From positions 6,386,001-6,450,000 of the forward strand of contig NZ_FYEY01000001.1 in NCBI RefSeq assembly GCF_900187385.1: 64,000 nt of DNA, written 5' to 3'. A program made the position numbers and the translations under genes. The notes under the pieces are model-generated. The model was not told the DNA's origin and searched no databases. It saw nothing but the letters and a program-made list of their open reading frames with translations. Position 1 is the stretch's first letter. Each line of letters opens with the position of its first letter. Of this stretch, positions 17,454 through 27,066 are shown one piece after another. The stretch is from Streptomyces sp. 2114.4. GTDB taxonomy: Bacteria; Actinomycetota; Actinomycetes; Streptomycetales; Streptomycetaceae.

Positions 17454-18581
17454 TTGTTCGACCTCGATTTCTCTGCTGCGCATCCGTTGACCGCCCATGG
17501 CTGGGACGACGGGTTCGCGGAGAGTTTCACCCCCTATGCCGGGCAGGGGTTCGTGCCCGGCCGTATCGTCCGCGTGGACCGCGGACGGGTGGATGTCGTC
17601 GTGCCCGAGGGCGACGGCGTCCGGACCGCGCTGGCGGATACCGCACTCGTGGCGACAAGCGATCCGATGCGGGTGCCGTGTACCGGCGACTGGGCCGTGA
17701 TCGACCTGGAGAACGGGCTGACCGGTGACCACCTCGACGGCGTCGTCAGGGCGTTGCTGCCGCGGCGTACGGCGTTCTTGCGGTCTGCTTCGTCCAAGCG
17801 TTCCGAGGGGCAGATCCTCGCGGCGAACGTCGATCATGCGGTGATCGCGGTGTCGTCGGCCGATGCGCTGGACCTCGGGCGTATCGAGCGGTTCGTCTCG
17901 CTGGCCTGGGAGGGAGGGGCGCAGCCGCTGGTGGTGCTGACGAAGGCGGATCTGGCCGGAGGGCCGGACACGGTGGCGCATCTCGTTGCGGACGCGGAGT
18001 CCGCGGCTCCCGGTGTGCAGGTGCTGGCGGTCAGCTCGGCGACCGGTGACGGGATCGATGTGCTCTCCGCCGTGCTCGCCGGGGGCACGTCCGTACTGCT
18101 GGGGCAGTCCGGTGCGGGCAAGTCCACGCTGGCCAACGCCCTGCTCGGTGAGGAGGTGCAGCTGGTACAGGCGATCCGCGACCGGGACGGCAAGGGGCGG
18201 CACACCACGACCACCCGGGACCTGCGGGCGCTGCCCTGTGGTGGCGTGCTGATCGATACGCCGGGGCTGCGTGGCGTCGGCATGTGGGATGCGGGGGCCG
18301 GGCTGGCCCGGACGTTCTCGGATGTCGAGTCGCTGGCCGAGGGGTGCCGCTTCCACGACTGTGCGCATGAGGCGGAGCCCGGCTGTGCGGTGCAAGAGGC
18401 CGTCGAAAGCGGGGAGTTGCCCGCGCGGCGGCTGGAGAGCTACCGCAAGCTGCTGCGGGAGAACCAGCGCATCGTGGCGAAGACGGATGCCCGGCTGCGC
18501 GCCGAGATCCGCCGGGACTGGAAGCAGAAGCAGGCGCTGGGGCGGCACATGATGGAGCGGAAGCGGGGGCCGCAGAGGTGA
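17454..18581 (+). CDS. rsgA: Ribosome small subunit-dependent GTPase A (RsgA/YjeQ)
   Basis: A 375-aa circularly permuted GTPase that assists late 30S subunit maturation by checking the decoding centre and helping to release assembly factors. An N-terminal OB-fold-like region (about 30-90, with GRIVRVDRGRVDVV) precedes the permuted G domain: G4-like LTKADL near 162, P-loop GQSGAGKST near 217 and G3-like DTPG near 268. The C-terminal zinc region has CRFHDCAHEAEPGC near 300-312. The order G4-G1-G3 is diagnostic. The start is TTG 17454 with AAGGG at a suitable distance. It follows the leader with a tandem repeat and small ORF, so regulation at the leader is plausible. It is not obviously part of the upstream GTPase system. 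Confidence 0.95.
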   Translation: MFDLDFSAAHPLTAHGWDDGFAESFTPYAGQGFVPGRIVRVDRGRVDVVVPEGDGVRTALADTALVATSDPMRVPCTGDWAVIDLENGLTGDHLDGVVRALLPRRTAFLRSASSKRSEGQILAANVDHAVIAVSSADALDLGRIERFVSLAWEGGAQPLVVLTKADLAGGPDTVAHLVADAESAAPGVQVLAVSSATGDGIDVLSAVLAGGTSVLLGQSGAGKSTLANALLGEEVQLVQAIRDRDGKGRHTTTTRDLRALPCGGVLIDTPGLRGVGMWDAGAGLARTFSDVESLAEGCRFHDCAHEAEPGCAVQEAVESGELPARRLESYRKLLRENQRIVAKTDARLRAEIRRDWKQKQALGRHMMERKRGPQR

Positions 18582-18622
18582 GGTGAGGGGGCCTGGCGGC
18601 GGCGAGGGGAGGGCCGGTCCGC

Positions 18623-18832
18623 ATGCTGCGCACCGCCCTCGCCGACGGACGGGTGCTGCTGGATGTGGGCACGGACCGTGGTGCCGCCGAACGGGTGCTC
18701 GCGGCACTGTCCGCGGGCGGCCCGCGGGCGGCCGCCTACGTCAGGATGCGCGTCGCTGATCGACGCGGATGTGGGGGCGGCGGCGCAGGGGAGGGGCCAG
18801 GAGCCGGACGGGCACGGGTCCGGGCCGGGTGA
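18623..18832 (+). CDS. Possible small ORF after rsgA (69 aa)
   Basis: An ATG frame with GAGGGGAGG upstream, about 40 bp after rsgA. The first 50 residues (MLRTALADGRVLLDVG, AAYVRMRVADRRG) look protein-like. The rest is Gly/Arg low complexity typical of chance frames in GC-rich DNA. No family is recognised. It may be the degraded start of a longer gene, or nothing. Confidence 0.3.
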   Translation: MLRTALADGRVLLDVGTDRGAAERVLAALSAGGPRAAAYVRMRVADRRGCGGGGAGEGPGAGRARVRAG

Positions 18833-18861
18833 CGCCGCAGCCCGCCGGGCCGGATGACCCC

Positions 18862-19344
18862 TCACCCCGCCGCCACCGCGCCCGCCCAGGCGCCGACGAC
18901 CAGCAGGCAGGTGAACAGCTCGATCAGCACGCTCAGGCCGATGGCTCGCATGACCGTACGGGTCGAGGCCCAGGCGTCGCCATGGCTGCCGAGCCGGACC
19001 CGTTCCAGCAGGTAGAGGCCGCCGACGGCGCCCAGCGGGCCGCCGATGACCGGGATCACGAAGAACCCCACGATGCCGGCCACCCCGGCCAGGAACAGCG
19101 CCCGGTACGGCGCGCCCGCGGCCCGCAGGTTCCGGACCGGGAGCAGCCACTTCAGCGCCTGGTTGAGGAGCAGCACGGCGGTGGCGCCCATGAGCACCAC
19201 CCAGGCGAGGGAGGACTTCTCGGACAGCGTCCACCACAGCACGCCCGCCCACACGATGAGCGGCCCGGGAATACCGGGAACCAGCACTCCGAGCAGCCCC
19301 AGCAGCATCACCAGCCCGACCGCGACCAGCTGCCACACACTCAT
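18862..19344 (-). CDS. DUF456 family membrane protein
   Basis: A 160-aa integral membrane protein. Start ATG at 19344 is chosen because the longer frame to 19458 only adds an Arg-rich non-hydrophobic stretch. Family signatures: LGVLVPGIPGPLIVWAGVL in the first helices, then a long amphipathic part (LKWLLPVRNLRAAGAP) and GVAGIVGFFVIPVIGGPLGA, whose glycine-rich helices resemble glycine-zipper segments. About five transmembrane segments. DUF456 proteins are widespread in bacteria and have no established function. It is convergent with rsgA and divergent from the PP2C-like gene. Confidence 0.85.
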   Translation of the reverse strand: MSVWQLVAVGLVMLLGLLGVLVPGIPGPLIVWAGVLWWTLSEKSSLAWVVLMGATAVLLLNQALKWLLPVRNLRAAGAPYRALFLAGVAGIVGFFVIPVIGGPLGAVGGLYLLERVRLGSHGDAWASTRTVMRAIGLSVLIELFTCLLVVGAWAGAVAAG

Positions 19345-19802
19345 GCGCCGGCCCCGTCTCGCCCGGCCGGCCCGCCTACGCCGGGCACGCTCCTTCGCCC
19401 GGCCCGCCGGCTGCTGCTCCTGGCCCGCCCGCTGCCCTCGCTCACGCGCCGGCCTCACTCCCGGCGGGCGCAGGACCCATGACGGCTCGTACGCTGCACA
19501 CTCTCATGGGCCCAGCGTGCCGGACGCGACCCGGAAGCGCTTGCCGGCCGGCCGGACCGGGCGTGCCCGGCGGGTGCTCCGCCGTCAGCCCCGCCCCGTC
19601 CGCGTCACCCGGCAAACAGACAACGCCGGAGGGCGAACCGGCCGACACCCACGGCCACCCGGCCCGCCGGGCCTGAGCCCGCAGCCGCGACCCGCGTGGG
19701 CTGCCGCAGTCCGGTGGACGATCACCCGTAGGAGGCCGGCCGCCCGGTGGACGCTCTTTCGCGCCCTGTCTCGGCCGTGGCCGTCCGGGGACAATACGGC
19801 CC
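19345..19802. other. Intergenic gap between divergent DUF456 and PP2C-like genes
   Basis: About 460 bp without a convincing gene on either strand; the open frames are Arg/Pro/Gly-rich shadows. It should hold the promoters of both divergent genes. Just before the PP2C-like ATG there is GACAAT (19790-19795), about 8 bp upstream, which would fit a leaderless transcript, but the matching -35 is poor. Nothing else was seen. Confidence 0.5.
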
Positions 19803-21284
19803 ATGGATCAGCAGGGAGCCGCGCGGGGCCACGAGGACGACTGGTGGCGGCAGTTGTACGGCGACGGCGACGGCAGCGGTGGCGGCAGTGGTGGCGCGGG
19901 CGCGGACGAGGGTGCCTCGGGCCGCCGCACGGTGTGCGATGCCGGCCCGTCCGATGTGGGCCCGGCCACCACCACGGACACCCTCGATGACCGGGTCGCA
20001 TCGGCGCTGCGGACACTCAGAGGGCCGAGGCGGGCCGGTCCGGCACCGCGGGTGCCCCCGGATCGCGGTACGGCCGACCCGCAACCGGGGGAACCGTCGG
20101 GCCGGCCCGCCCCCTCCCCGCCCGAGCCGTCGGCACCGATCCCGCTCCGGTCCACCGGGCCCGGGAAGCACGCGCCAGCCGCGGATCGCCCGGCCCCCGG
20201 CCTCCGGCTCGCCGATCGTCCGCCTGTCGACGGCCCGTCCACCGACGGCCCGTCCACCGACGGCCCCTCCACCGACGACTCGTCCACCGACGACTCATCC
20301 ACCGACCGGCGAACCGCCCCACCGCCCCGCCCTCCCCAGGACACCCCACCGCCTGCCGCCGACCCGGTCGCCACCGCCGCCCCCACCGGTGACCGCCCGC
20401 CCTCCCCCGGGGCCGGCCCGGGCGAACTGCCCGCCGCCGACCCGGCCGCGCTCGACGACCTGGTGCCGGACACCACGCTGGACGGCGCCCGGTACGGCGC
20501 GCTGACCCTGCGCGCCGTCTCACAGCGTGGCGACGCCGCCCGCCGGCGCGGCGACATACGCCGTGATGCGCTGCTCACCGCCCGTTTCGGGGCCGGCCGG
20601 CACGCTCTGATCCTGGTCGCCGTCGCCACGGGCCGCCCGTCCGCCGAGGGCGCCCACCGCGCCGCCCGGGCCGCCTGCACCTGGATCGGCGGCGCGGTCG
20701 GCCGCAGTTACACCCGACTGGCGGAGGACATCCGGACGGACCGCCGCGGTGCCCTCAAATCCGGGCTGCAGCGGCTCACCGACCGCAGCTACGGCACACT
20801 GCGCGGCGGGGGCCCGGAGCGGCACCCGGCAGCGTTGCGCTGTCTGCTGCTGCCCGCCGATCCGGACTGCCGTACCCGAGTGTTCTTCGGTGTCGGCGCG
20901 GGCGGCCTCTTCCTGCTGCGCGACGGAGCCTGGCAGGACCTGGAGCCCGCCGGGGCGGCCCGCCTCTCCGGAGAGGCGGCGGGCACCGGCCGACTGCCCC
21001 GCCCCGCCCCGTCCCCGGCGCACGACCCGTACCCGGACAAAAGCCCGGCACGGCCCGAGCCGTTCCTCTTCCGGACTGCCTTCGCCCGTCCGGGGGACAC
21101 CCTGCTGCTGTGCACCGCGGGTCTCGCCGAACCGCTGCGGGAGGAGCCCGCCTTCGCCGCCCGGCTGGCCGACCGATGGTCCGCCGACGGGCCACCGGGA
21201 CTGGTGGACTTCCTCACCGCCGCGCAACTGCGGGCCGGGAACCACTCGCAGGACCGTACGGCCGTGGGGGTGTGGGAGTCGTAG
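19803..21284 (+). CDS. Divergent PP2C-type phosphatase-like protein with Pro/Thr/Ser-rich N-terminal region
   Basis: A 493-aa protein. Residues 1-220 are low-complexity and probably disordered, including five TDGPS-type repeats. Residues about 230-490 follow the PP2C (PPM) layout used by Streptomyces: AVSQRGDAARRRGD near the first acidic motif, a hydrophobic strand LILVAVATG where active enzymes have an Asp-Gly, FFGVGAGGLFLLRDG, GDTLLLCTAGL and a terminal NHSQDRTAVGVWE. The metal-binding Asp of the second motif is replaced by Ala-Thr. Activity may therefore be reduced or lost, making this a possible pseudophosphatase. No lipobox or membrane helix. It stands alone between divergent genes. Confidence 0.75.
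   Translation: MDQQGAARGHEDDWWRQLYGDGDGSGGGSGGAGADEGASGRRTVCDAGPSDVGPATTTDTLDDRVASALRTLRGPRRAGPAPRVPPDRGTADPQPGEPSGRPAPSPPEPSAPIPLRSTGPGKHAPAADRPAPGLRLADRPPVDGPSTDGPSTDGPSTDDSSTDDSSTDRRTAPPPRPPQDTPPPAADPVATAAPTGDRPPSPGAGPGELPAADPAALDDLVPDTTLDGARYGALTLRAVSQRGDAARRRGDIRRDALLTARFGAGRHALILVAVATGRPSAEGAHRAARAACTWIGGAVGRSYTRLAEDIRTDRRGALKSGLQRLTDRSYGTLRGGGPERHPAALRCLLLPADPDCRTRVFFGVGAGGLFLLRDGAWQDLEPAGAARLSGEAAGTGRLPRPAPSPAHDPYPDKSPARPEPFLFRTAFARPGDTLLLCTAGLAEPLREEPAFAARLADRWSADGPPGLVDFLTAAQLRAGNHSQDRTAVGVWES
20228..20302 (+). repeat. Five tandem 15-bp coding repeats
   Basis: Five in-frame 15-bp units (CGACGGCCCGTCCAC and close variants) encode Asp-Gly/Asp-Pro/Ser-Ser-Thr pentapeptides in the disordered N-terminal part of the PP2C-like protein. 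Confidence 0.95.
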
Positions 21285-21487
21285 CGCGGGCCACCCAGGG
21301 ACCCCGACGCGGACCGGGCGGCGAGGCGCAGCGGAAGGCGGGCCGGAAAGGCGGACCGGGGAGGCACCCGCCGAAATCCACGGGGAGGCACAGCGGAGGC
21401 GCGCCGCGGCGCCCCATGGGTTCATGGGAGAGCAGCCCCCACCACGCCAGCGGGGGCAACGCCCACCGCCGAAGGAGCGAGCACGAC

Positions 21488-23230
21488 ATGGCGAAGCAAA
21501 CCGTGGCCGAGCAGTTCGTGGACATCCTCGTGCGGGCCGGAGTGCAGCGGCTCTACGGTGTCGTCGGCGACAGCCTCAACCCGGTGGTGGACGCCATCCG
21601 GCGGAACTCCGCGATCGACTGGATCCAGGTCCGTCACGAAGAGGTCGCCGCCTTCGCCGCCGGGGCGGAAGCACAGCTCACCGGCTCCCTCGCGGCCTGC
21701 GCCGGCTCCTGCGGCCCAGGCAACCTGCACCTGATCAACGGTCTGTACGACGCCCACCGCTCCATGGCCCCGGTCCTCGCGCTGGCCTCCCACATCCCCT
21801 CCAGCGAGATCGGCACCAGCTTCTTCCAGGAGACCCACCCCGACCGGCTGTTCGCGGAGTGCAGCCACTACAGCGAACTGATCTCCAGCACCCGGCAGAT
21901 GCCGCGGGTGCTGCAGACCGCCATCCAGCACGCCATCGGGCGGAGCGGGGTCGCGGTCGTCTCCCTCCCCGGCGATGTCGCCGCCGAGCAGGCCCCCGAG
22001 CGCACCATCGAACACGCCCTGGTCACCGCGCGCCCGTCCGTCCGCCCCGGCGACGCCGAGACCGACAAGCTGGCCCGGATGGTCAACGAGGCCGGCAAGG
22101 TCACGCTGTTCTGCGGCAGCGGTACGGCGGGAGCCCACGCCGAGGTCATGGAATTCGCCGAGCGGGTGAAGGCCCCGGTGGGCCACGCGCTGCGCGGTAA
22201 GGAATGGATTCAGTACGACAACCCCTTCGACGTCGGCATGAGCGGACTGCTCGGCTACGGCGCGGCCTACGAGGCCACCCATGAGTGCGACCTGCTGATC
22301 CTGCTCGGCACGGACTTCCCGTACGAGGCGTTCCTGCCCGACGACGTCACGATCGTGCAGGTCGATGTCCGCCCCGAACACCTGGGCCGCCGCTCCACAC
22401 TCGACCTGGCCGTCTGGGGCGATGTGCGCGAGACACTGCGCGGTCTGATGCCCAAGGTGCGGCCGAAGACGGACCGCCGGTTCCTGGACCGGATGCTCAA
22501 GAAACACGCCGACGCGCTGGAGGGCGTGGTCAAGGCGTACACCCGCAAGGTCGAGAAACACCTGCCGATCCACCCCGAGTACGTCGCCTCGGTCCTGGAC
22601 GAGGAGGCCGCGGCCGACGCGGTCTTCACGGTCGACACCGGCATGTGCAATGTCTGGGCGGCCCGCTACCTCACCCCCAACGGCCGCCGCCGGGTGATCG
22701 GTTCGTTCAGCCACGGCTCGATGGCCAATGCGCTGCCGCAGGCGATCGGCGCCCAGTTCCTCGACCGCGGGCGCCAGGTCGTCTCGATGTCGGGCGACGG
22801 CGGGTTCACCATGCTGATGGGCGACTTCCTCACCCTGGTCCAGTACGACCTGCCGGTGAAGGTGGTGCTCTTCAACAACTCCTCGCTGGGCATGGTGGAG
22901 CTGGAGATGCTGGTCTCCGGGCTGCCGTCGTACGGCACGGGTTACCGCAACCCGGACTTCGCGGCCCTCGCCCGCGCGGCCGGGGCCCACGGCATCCGGG
23001 TGGAGAAGCCCAAGCAGCTGCGCAGCGCACTGCGCGAGGCCTTCAAGCACAAGGGGCCGGCGCTGGTCGACATCGTCACCGACCCCAATGCTCTCTCCAT
23101 CCCGCCGAAGATCAGCGCCGAGATGGTGTCCGGCTTCGCCCTGTCGGCCGGCAAGATGGTGCTGGACGGCGGCGTCGGCCGGATGCTGCAGATGGCCCGC
23201 TCCAACTTGCGGAACATTCCCAGGATTTAG
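21488..23230 (+). CDS. poxB: Pyruvate dehydrogenase (quinone)/pyruvate oxidase, TPP-dependent
   Basis: A 580-aa protein. It should decarboxylate pyruvate to acetate and CO2 with TPP and FAD, passing electrons to the quinone pool at the membrane. The order of domains fits PoxB: N-terminal TPP-binding domain with catalytic Glu in RHEEVAAFA (about 51), a central FAD domain (about 190-330), and a C-terminal TPP domain with the GDG…NN motif (MSGDGGFTML to VVLFNNSS). The extended C-terminus (FALSAGKMVLDGGVGRML) corresponds to the lipid-associating tail of PoxB. Start ATG 21488 has GAAGGAG upstream. A weak 6-bp hairpin at 23240-23259 follows. A second, distinct TPP enzyme lies at 38-40 kb. Confidence 0.85.
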   Translation: MAKQTVAEQFVDILVRAGVQRLYGVVGDSLNPVVDAIRRNSAIDWIQVRHEEVAAFAAGAEAQLTGSLAACAGSCGPGNLHLINGLYDAHRSMAPVLALASHIPSSEIGTSFFQETHPDRLFAECSHYSELISSTRQMPRVLQTAIQHAIGRSGVAVVSLPGDVAAEQAPERTIEHALVTARPSVRPGDAETDKLARMVNEAGKVTLFCGSGTAGAHAEVMEFAERVKAPVGHALRGKEWIQYDNPFDVGMSGLLGYGAAYEATHECDLLILLGTDFPYEAFLPDDVTIVQVDVRPEHLGRRSTLDLAVWGDVRETLRGLMPKVRPKTDRRFLDRMLKKHADALEGVVKAYTRKVEKHLPIHPEYVASVLDEEAAADAVFTVDTGMCNVWAARYLTPNGRRRVIGSFSHGSMANALPQAIGAQFLDRGRQVVSMSGDGGFTMLMGDFLTLVQYDLPVKVVLFNNSSLGMVELEMLVSGLPSYGTGYRNPDFAALARAAGAHGIRVEKPKQLRSALREAFKHKGPALVDIVTDPNALSIPPKISAEMVSGFALSAGKMVLDGGVGRMLQMARSNLRNIPRI

Positions 23231-23239
23231 GGGGTGTCT

Positions 23240-23259
23240 CCCCTGGTCCGGCGCAGGGG
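23240..23259. terminator. Weak convergent hairpin after poxB
   Basis: CCCCTG (23240-23245) pairs with CAGGGG (23254-23259) around an 8-base loop, between the convergent poxB and small membrane protein genes. There is no U-tract. It is a plausible but weak terminator. Confidence 0.3.
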
Positions 23260-23264
23260 GCGCC

Positions 23265-23489
23265 TCACCTGCCCGCGAGCCAGAGCACCCCGGCGGTGAA
23301 GAAGGTGATCGCCGCGGCGGGTGCCGCGAAGCGGAGGCGCCGGATGCGGCCGACGCGGTGGAGTGCGAAGCCCAGGACGACCGCCGTGAGGAGAACGGCG
23401 GTCGTCCCGATCGTTCCTGGCAGGACGCCATGGCTGTACCCGAAGTTGTCGGCGTGCCGTATCCACGCCAATGACCAGGACAATTTCAT
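23265..23489 (-). CDS. Small two-helix membrane protein
   Basis: A 74-aa protein with two hydrophobic helices: TIGTTAVLLTAVVLGFAL and AAPAAAITFFTAGVLWLAG, separated by a basic turn RVGRIRRLR. ATG 23489 is preferred over the further upstream codon at 23522 because a GGGGG run lies about 10 bp before it. The family is unknown. It is convergent with poxB and downstream of the alpha-mannosidase promoter side. Function cannot be inferred. Confidence 0.55.
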   Translation of the reverse strand: MKLSWSLAWIRHADNFGYSHGVLPGTIGTTAVLLTAVVLGFALHRVGRIRRLRFAAPAAAITFFTAGVLWLAGR

Positions 23490-23581
23490 TCCCCGCCCCC
23501 TGAATCCCTCACCCGAACGCACCGTTGACCGGTCGAGAATAGAGGAAACCCCGGCTGACCCGGGCGGGTGCCGCGGCCGGT

Positions 23582-26500
23582 TCAGGCCCCTGGCGGGTGC
23601 TGTGGCCTCAGCCGGAGCGTCAGGATCTGGAACGGACGCAGCTCCACCCTCACCTCCGAGGTCGGCCCTGCTTCCTCCTCGTGCAGCGGCCGCTCCAACA
23701 GGTCCGTGACGGTGACCCGCGCGACCGGGAAGCCGGGGGAGAGCGTGCCGACGGCGCGTCCGCCGTGCGACTCGTACAGCCGCACCACCACATCACCGCT
23801 GCGGTCCTCGGCGAGCTTGACCGACTCGACGGTGAGGGCCGGGCGGTCGACGCGGACCAGCGGGGGGACGGGCGGCGCGACGGCGGTCCGCAGTGGCAGA
23901 TTGAGCGCCAGCCCCTCGGCGACCGCCTCACCGGTCCCGGCGCCGGGCAGCAGCGCGTAGGTGAAGCGGTGGGTGCCCTGGTCGGTCTCGGGGTCGGGGC
24001 TGTGCGGCGCGCGCAGCAGGGTGAGCCGGACGGTCGTGCCCAGGCCCTCCGGGTGCGGGGTGCGGGTGACGTCGTGGCCGTACGTCGAGTCATTGAGCAG
24101 CGCGATGCCGTAGCCCGGCTCGGCGACCCGCAGCCAGCGGTGCGCGCAGATCTCGAACCGGGCCGCATCCCAGCTGGTGTTGGTGTGGGTGGGGCGGTGT
24201 ACGTGCCCGAACTGCACCTCGGAGGTGGACCGCTCGGCGTGCACATCCAGGGGGAAGGCGGCCTTGAGAACCTTCTCCGACTCGTGCCAGTCGATGTCGG
24301 TGCGGATGTCGAGGCGGCGTGAGCCCGCCCGCAGGGTCAGCTCCTGGACGATCCGGGACGCGCCGAACGCCCTGGTCACCCGCACCGTCGAGGACAGCGG
24401 CCCGGCCGCGGTCAGCTCGACCGACTCGGCGTCGGTCAGATCGGTGTGCCGGTTGCGGTAGTGCCGGTCGAGGTCCCAGGCGTCGTACTTGTTGGGGTGG
24501 TCGGGGTGCAGTTGCAGCAGATTGCCCCGGGCACCCGGCGCCAGCACCTCCCGCCCGGCGTGCAGATCGCGTACGGACGCCAGCAGGCCGTCGGCGTCGA
24601 CGACCACCCGCAGCAGCCCGTTGGCGAGCGTGACGGTGCCGTCCGCGTCGTGGTCGGCCTGTACGGGCGCGGGCGGCGGAGTCGCGGAGTCCGGGCCGGC
24701 CGGGCGGACGGCCGCCGAGCCGAGCGCGGGGACATGCACCGCCACCTCGGTGGGCCCGCCCGCCCCCGGATCGCGCTCCGGCCCCGCCCCCGGCAGCGTG
24801 ACGATCTCGTCCCGCTCGTAGGGCGAGGCATTGAACACCGTCGGCACCCCGGCCGCCCCGGGCGCCTCGGTCGCCCCGAGTGCCGCCAGCGCCGACTCGA
24901 TGATCCCGGTGAGTTCGGCCGCGACCGCCGCATAGGTGTCACGCGCCTCGCGATGCACCCAGGCGATGGACGACCCCGGGAGGATGTCGTGGAACTGGTG
25001 CAGCAGCACGGTCTCCCAGAGGCGGTCGAGGGCGTCGTACGGGTAGGCGTAGCCACCGTCCTCCGCCCGCACGGCCGCCGTCGCGGCCCACAACTCCGCC
25101 TCGCGCAGCAGGTGTTCACTGCGCCGGTTGCCCTGTTTGGTCTTCGCCTGCGAGGTGTACGTACCGCGGTGGAACTGGAGGTACAGCTCGCCCGACCAGA
25201 CCGGTGCCGCCGCTCCGTACTCCGCATGGGCGGACTCGAAGAACCGGGCCGGCGGCTCGATCCCGACGCGCGGGGAGCCCTCCAGGGAGCGCAGCCGGCG
25301 GGCCCGCTCCAGCATCTCGCGGGTCGGGCCGCCACCGCCGTCACCCCAGCCGAAGGGCACCAGGGAGCGGGTGGCGCGCCCCTTGTCCGCGAAGTTGCGT
25401 TCGGCATGGGCGAGTTCACCGGCGGCCAGCCGGGAGTTGTAGGTGTCCACCGGCGGGAAGTGGGTGAAGATCCGGGTGCCGTCGATGCCCTCCCACCAGA
25501 AGGTGTGGTGCGGCATCTTGTCGCTCTGGTTCCACGACAGCTTCTGGGTCAGGAACCACTTCGCCCCCGCCAGCCGCGCCAGCTGCGGGAATGCGGCGCT
25601 GTAGCCGAAGGAGTCGGGCAGCCAGACCTCCTCGGTCTCGACCCCCAGCTCCTCCAGGAAGAAGCGCTTCCCGTGCACCAACTGCCGGGCCAGCGCCTCA
25701 CCGCCGGGCATATTGGCGTCGGACTCCACCCACATCGAGCCGACCGGAGCCCAGTTCCCCTTCCGTACGGCCTCCTTGATGCGCTCCCAGATGTGCGGCT
25801 GGTGCTCCTTGACCCAGGCGTACTGCTGCGCCTGGGAGCAGGCGAACACCAGCTCCGGGTACTCCCCGGCCAGCTGGGTGACGTTGGCGAAGGTGCGGGA
25901 CGCCTTGCGGACGGTCTCGCGCAGCGGCCACAGCCAGGCGGAGTCGATATGCGCATGTCCGGCGGCCGAGACGCGATGGGCGCTCGCGGCGGCCGGCCGG
26001 CCGAGGACGTCCGCCAGCGCGGCCCGTCCCGCCCCCGCGGTGCCGCCGACATCGTGCAGATCGAGTGCGTCCAGCATGTCCTCCAGCGCCCGCAGGATCT
26101 CGTGCCGGCGCGAACCGTCGGCGGGCAGCTCGTGCATCAGCTCCGCCAGCACCTCGATGTCCAGGACCAGCTGCCAGACGGTCTCGTCGAGCACCGCGAG
26201 ATCCGCCGAGGCGAAGCGGTACAGCGGACAGCCGGGCGCGGTGCGTACATCGCCGAGGTCGGTGGGGCAAAAATCCCGCAGCACCGCCGGATTCGCGGCG
26301 GCCTCCAGCAGCAGCCGCACCTGCTCACCGCCGCTGACCGGCGCGCCGACGGGGACATGCCGGTTGCGCGGATGGATGCCTTTGACGGGTACACCCTCGG
26401 CGTCGTAGACCAGCCCCTCCGCCTGGAACCCGGGCCCGTCACCGCTGAAGCCGGGGTCGATAACGGCCTCCACGCGTCGTCCCGCCCACTCCCCGGGCAC

Positions 26501-26767
26501 CTCACCCGTCAGCCGGAACCAGCTCGTGGACCACGGCGGCCCCCAGGCCTCGCCAACCGCGAAGGGCTCGTACGGGGCGTGCAGCGCGTCGCCCACCGGC
26601 ACGGTTCCCCGCGCGCTCGCCTCCTCTCCCGGGCCGTCGACGACGCTGCGCGGCACATGCCAGACGTCGAGCCGCAGCGGTACTCGCGCCGCGTACTGCG
26701 CGGGCCGGATGAACTGCCCCAGCGCCCTCTCCAGACGCCCCTCCACCAGCAGTCGGTCGTCGTGCAC
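23582..26767 (-). CDS. Alpha-mannosidase, glycoside hydrolase family 38
   Basis: A 1061-aa protein that hydrolyses terminal alpha-mannosyl residues from oligosaccharides. Domains: an N-terminal accessory region (about 1-260), the GH38 catalytic domain with the zinc-binding HAHIDSAWLWP (about 272), and the nucleophile region WLPDSFGYS (about 387). The family helical bundle follows, then C-terminal beta domains ending at about 1050. No signal peptide is visible, so the enzyme is probably cytosolic, acting on imported glycans. Start GTG 26767 has GAGGAG at a good distance. Length is typical of bacterial GH38 enzymes. It is transcribed alone, divergent from the anti-sigma-like ATPase. Confidence 0.93.
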   Translation of the reverse strand: MHDDRLLVEGRLERALGQFIRPAQYAARVPLRLDVWHVPRSVVDGPGEEASARGTVPVGDALHAPYEPFAVGEAWGPPWSTSWFRLTGEVPGEWAGRRVEAVIDPGFSGDGPGFQAEGLVYDAEGVPVKGIHPRNRHVPVGAPVSGGEQVRLLLEAAANPAVLRDFCPTDLGDVRTAPGCPLYRFASADLAVLDETVWQLVLDIEVLAELMHELPADGSRRHEILRALEDMLDALDLHDVGGTAGAGRAALADVLGRPAAASAHRVSAAGHAHIDSAWLWPLRETVRKASRTFANVTQLAGEYPELVFACSQAQQYAWVKEHQPHIWERIKEAVRKGNWAPVGSMWVESDANMPGGEALARQLVHGKRFFLEELGVETEEVWLPDSFGYSAAFPQLARLAGAKWFLTQKLSWNQSDKMPHHTFWWEGIDGTRIFTHFPPVDTYNSRLAAGELAHAERNFADKGRATRSLVPFGWGDGGGGPTREMLERARRLRSLEGSPRVGIEPPARFFESAHAEYGAAAPVWSGELYLQFHRGTYTSQAKTKQGNRRSEHLLREAELWAATAAVRAEDGGYAYPYDALDRLWETVLLHQFHDILPGSSIAWVHREARDTYAAVAAELTGIIESALAALGATEAPGAAGVPTVFNASPYERDEIVTLPGAGPERDPGAGGPTEVAVHVPALGSAAVRPAGPDSATPPPAPVQADHDADGTVTLANGLLRVVVDADGLLASVRDLHAGREVLAPGARGNLLQLHPDHPNKYDAWDLDRHYRNRHTDLTDAESVELTAAGPLSSTVRVTRAFGASRIVQELTLRAGSRRLDIRTDIDWHESEKVLKAAFPLDVHAERSTSEVQFGHVHRPTHTNTSWDAARFEICAHRWLRVAEPGYGIALLNDSTYGHDVTRTPHPEGLGTTVRLTLLRAPHSPDPETDQGTHRFTYALLPGAGTGEAVAEGLALNLPLRTAVAPPVPPLVRVDRPALTVESVKLAEDRSGDVVVRLYESHGGRAVGTLSPGFPVARVTVTDLLERPLHEEEAGPTSEVRVELRPFQILTLRLRPQHPPGA

Positions 26768-27066
26768 AGCGGCTCCTCACGGTCGTACTCCCCGACGCCG
26801 CCGGGGCGCGGGCGGGGGCCGGCGGGGCTCCGGCGGTTGCCGTTGCCGGTGCCGGGGGAGTGTTCCGGTCGTCCGGGTCCCTGCCGCGGGTTCCACGGCA
26901 GGCTCGGGTCAGGCATACCCACTGGGCGCCGCTCGGCCCACCCGGCGCGCGGGGGCGTGCTCCCGGCGCCCCGGCGGGTGGAAGCATGGCGGCAGATCCG
27001 ATGGGCATGCTGACCGTGAGGCTGTTCGAGGCAGAGCGCCGATGTTCGTTGGGGGCGGGGGAGAAG

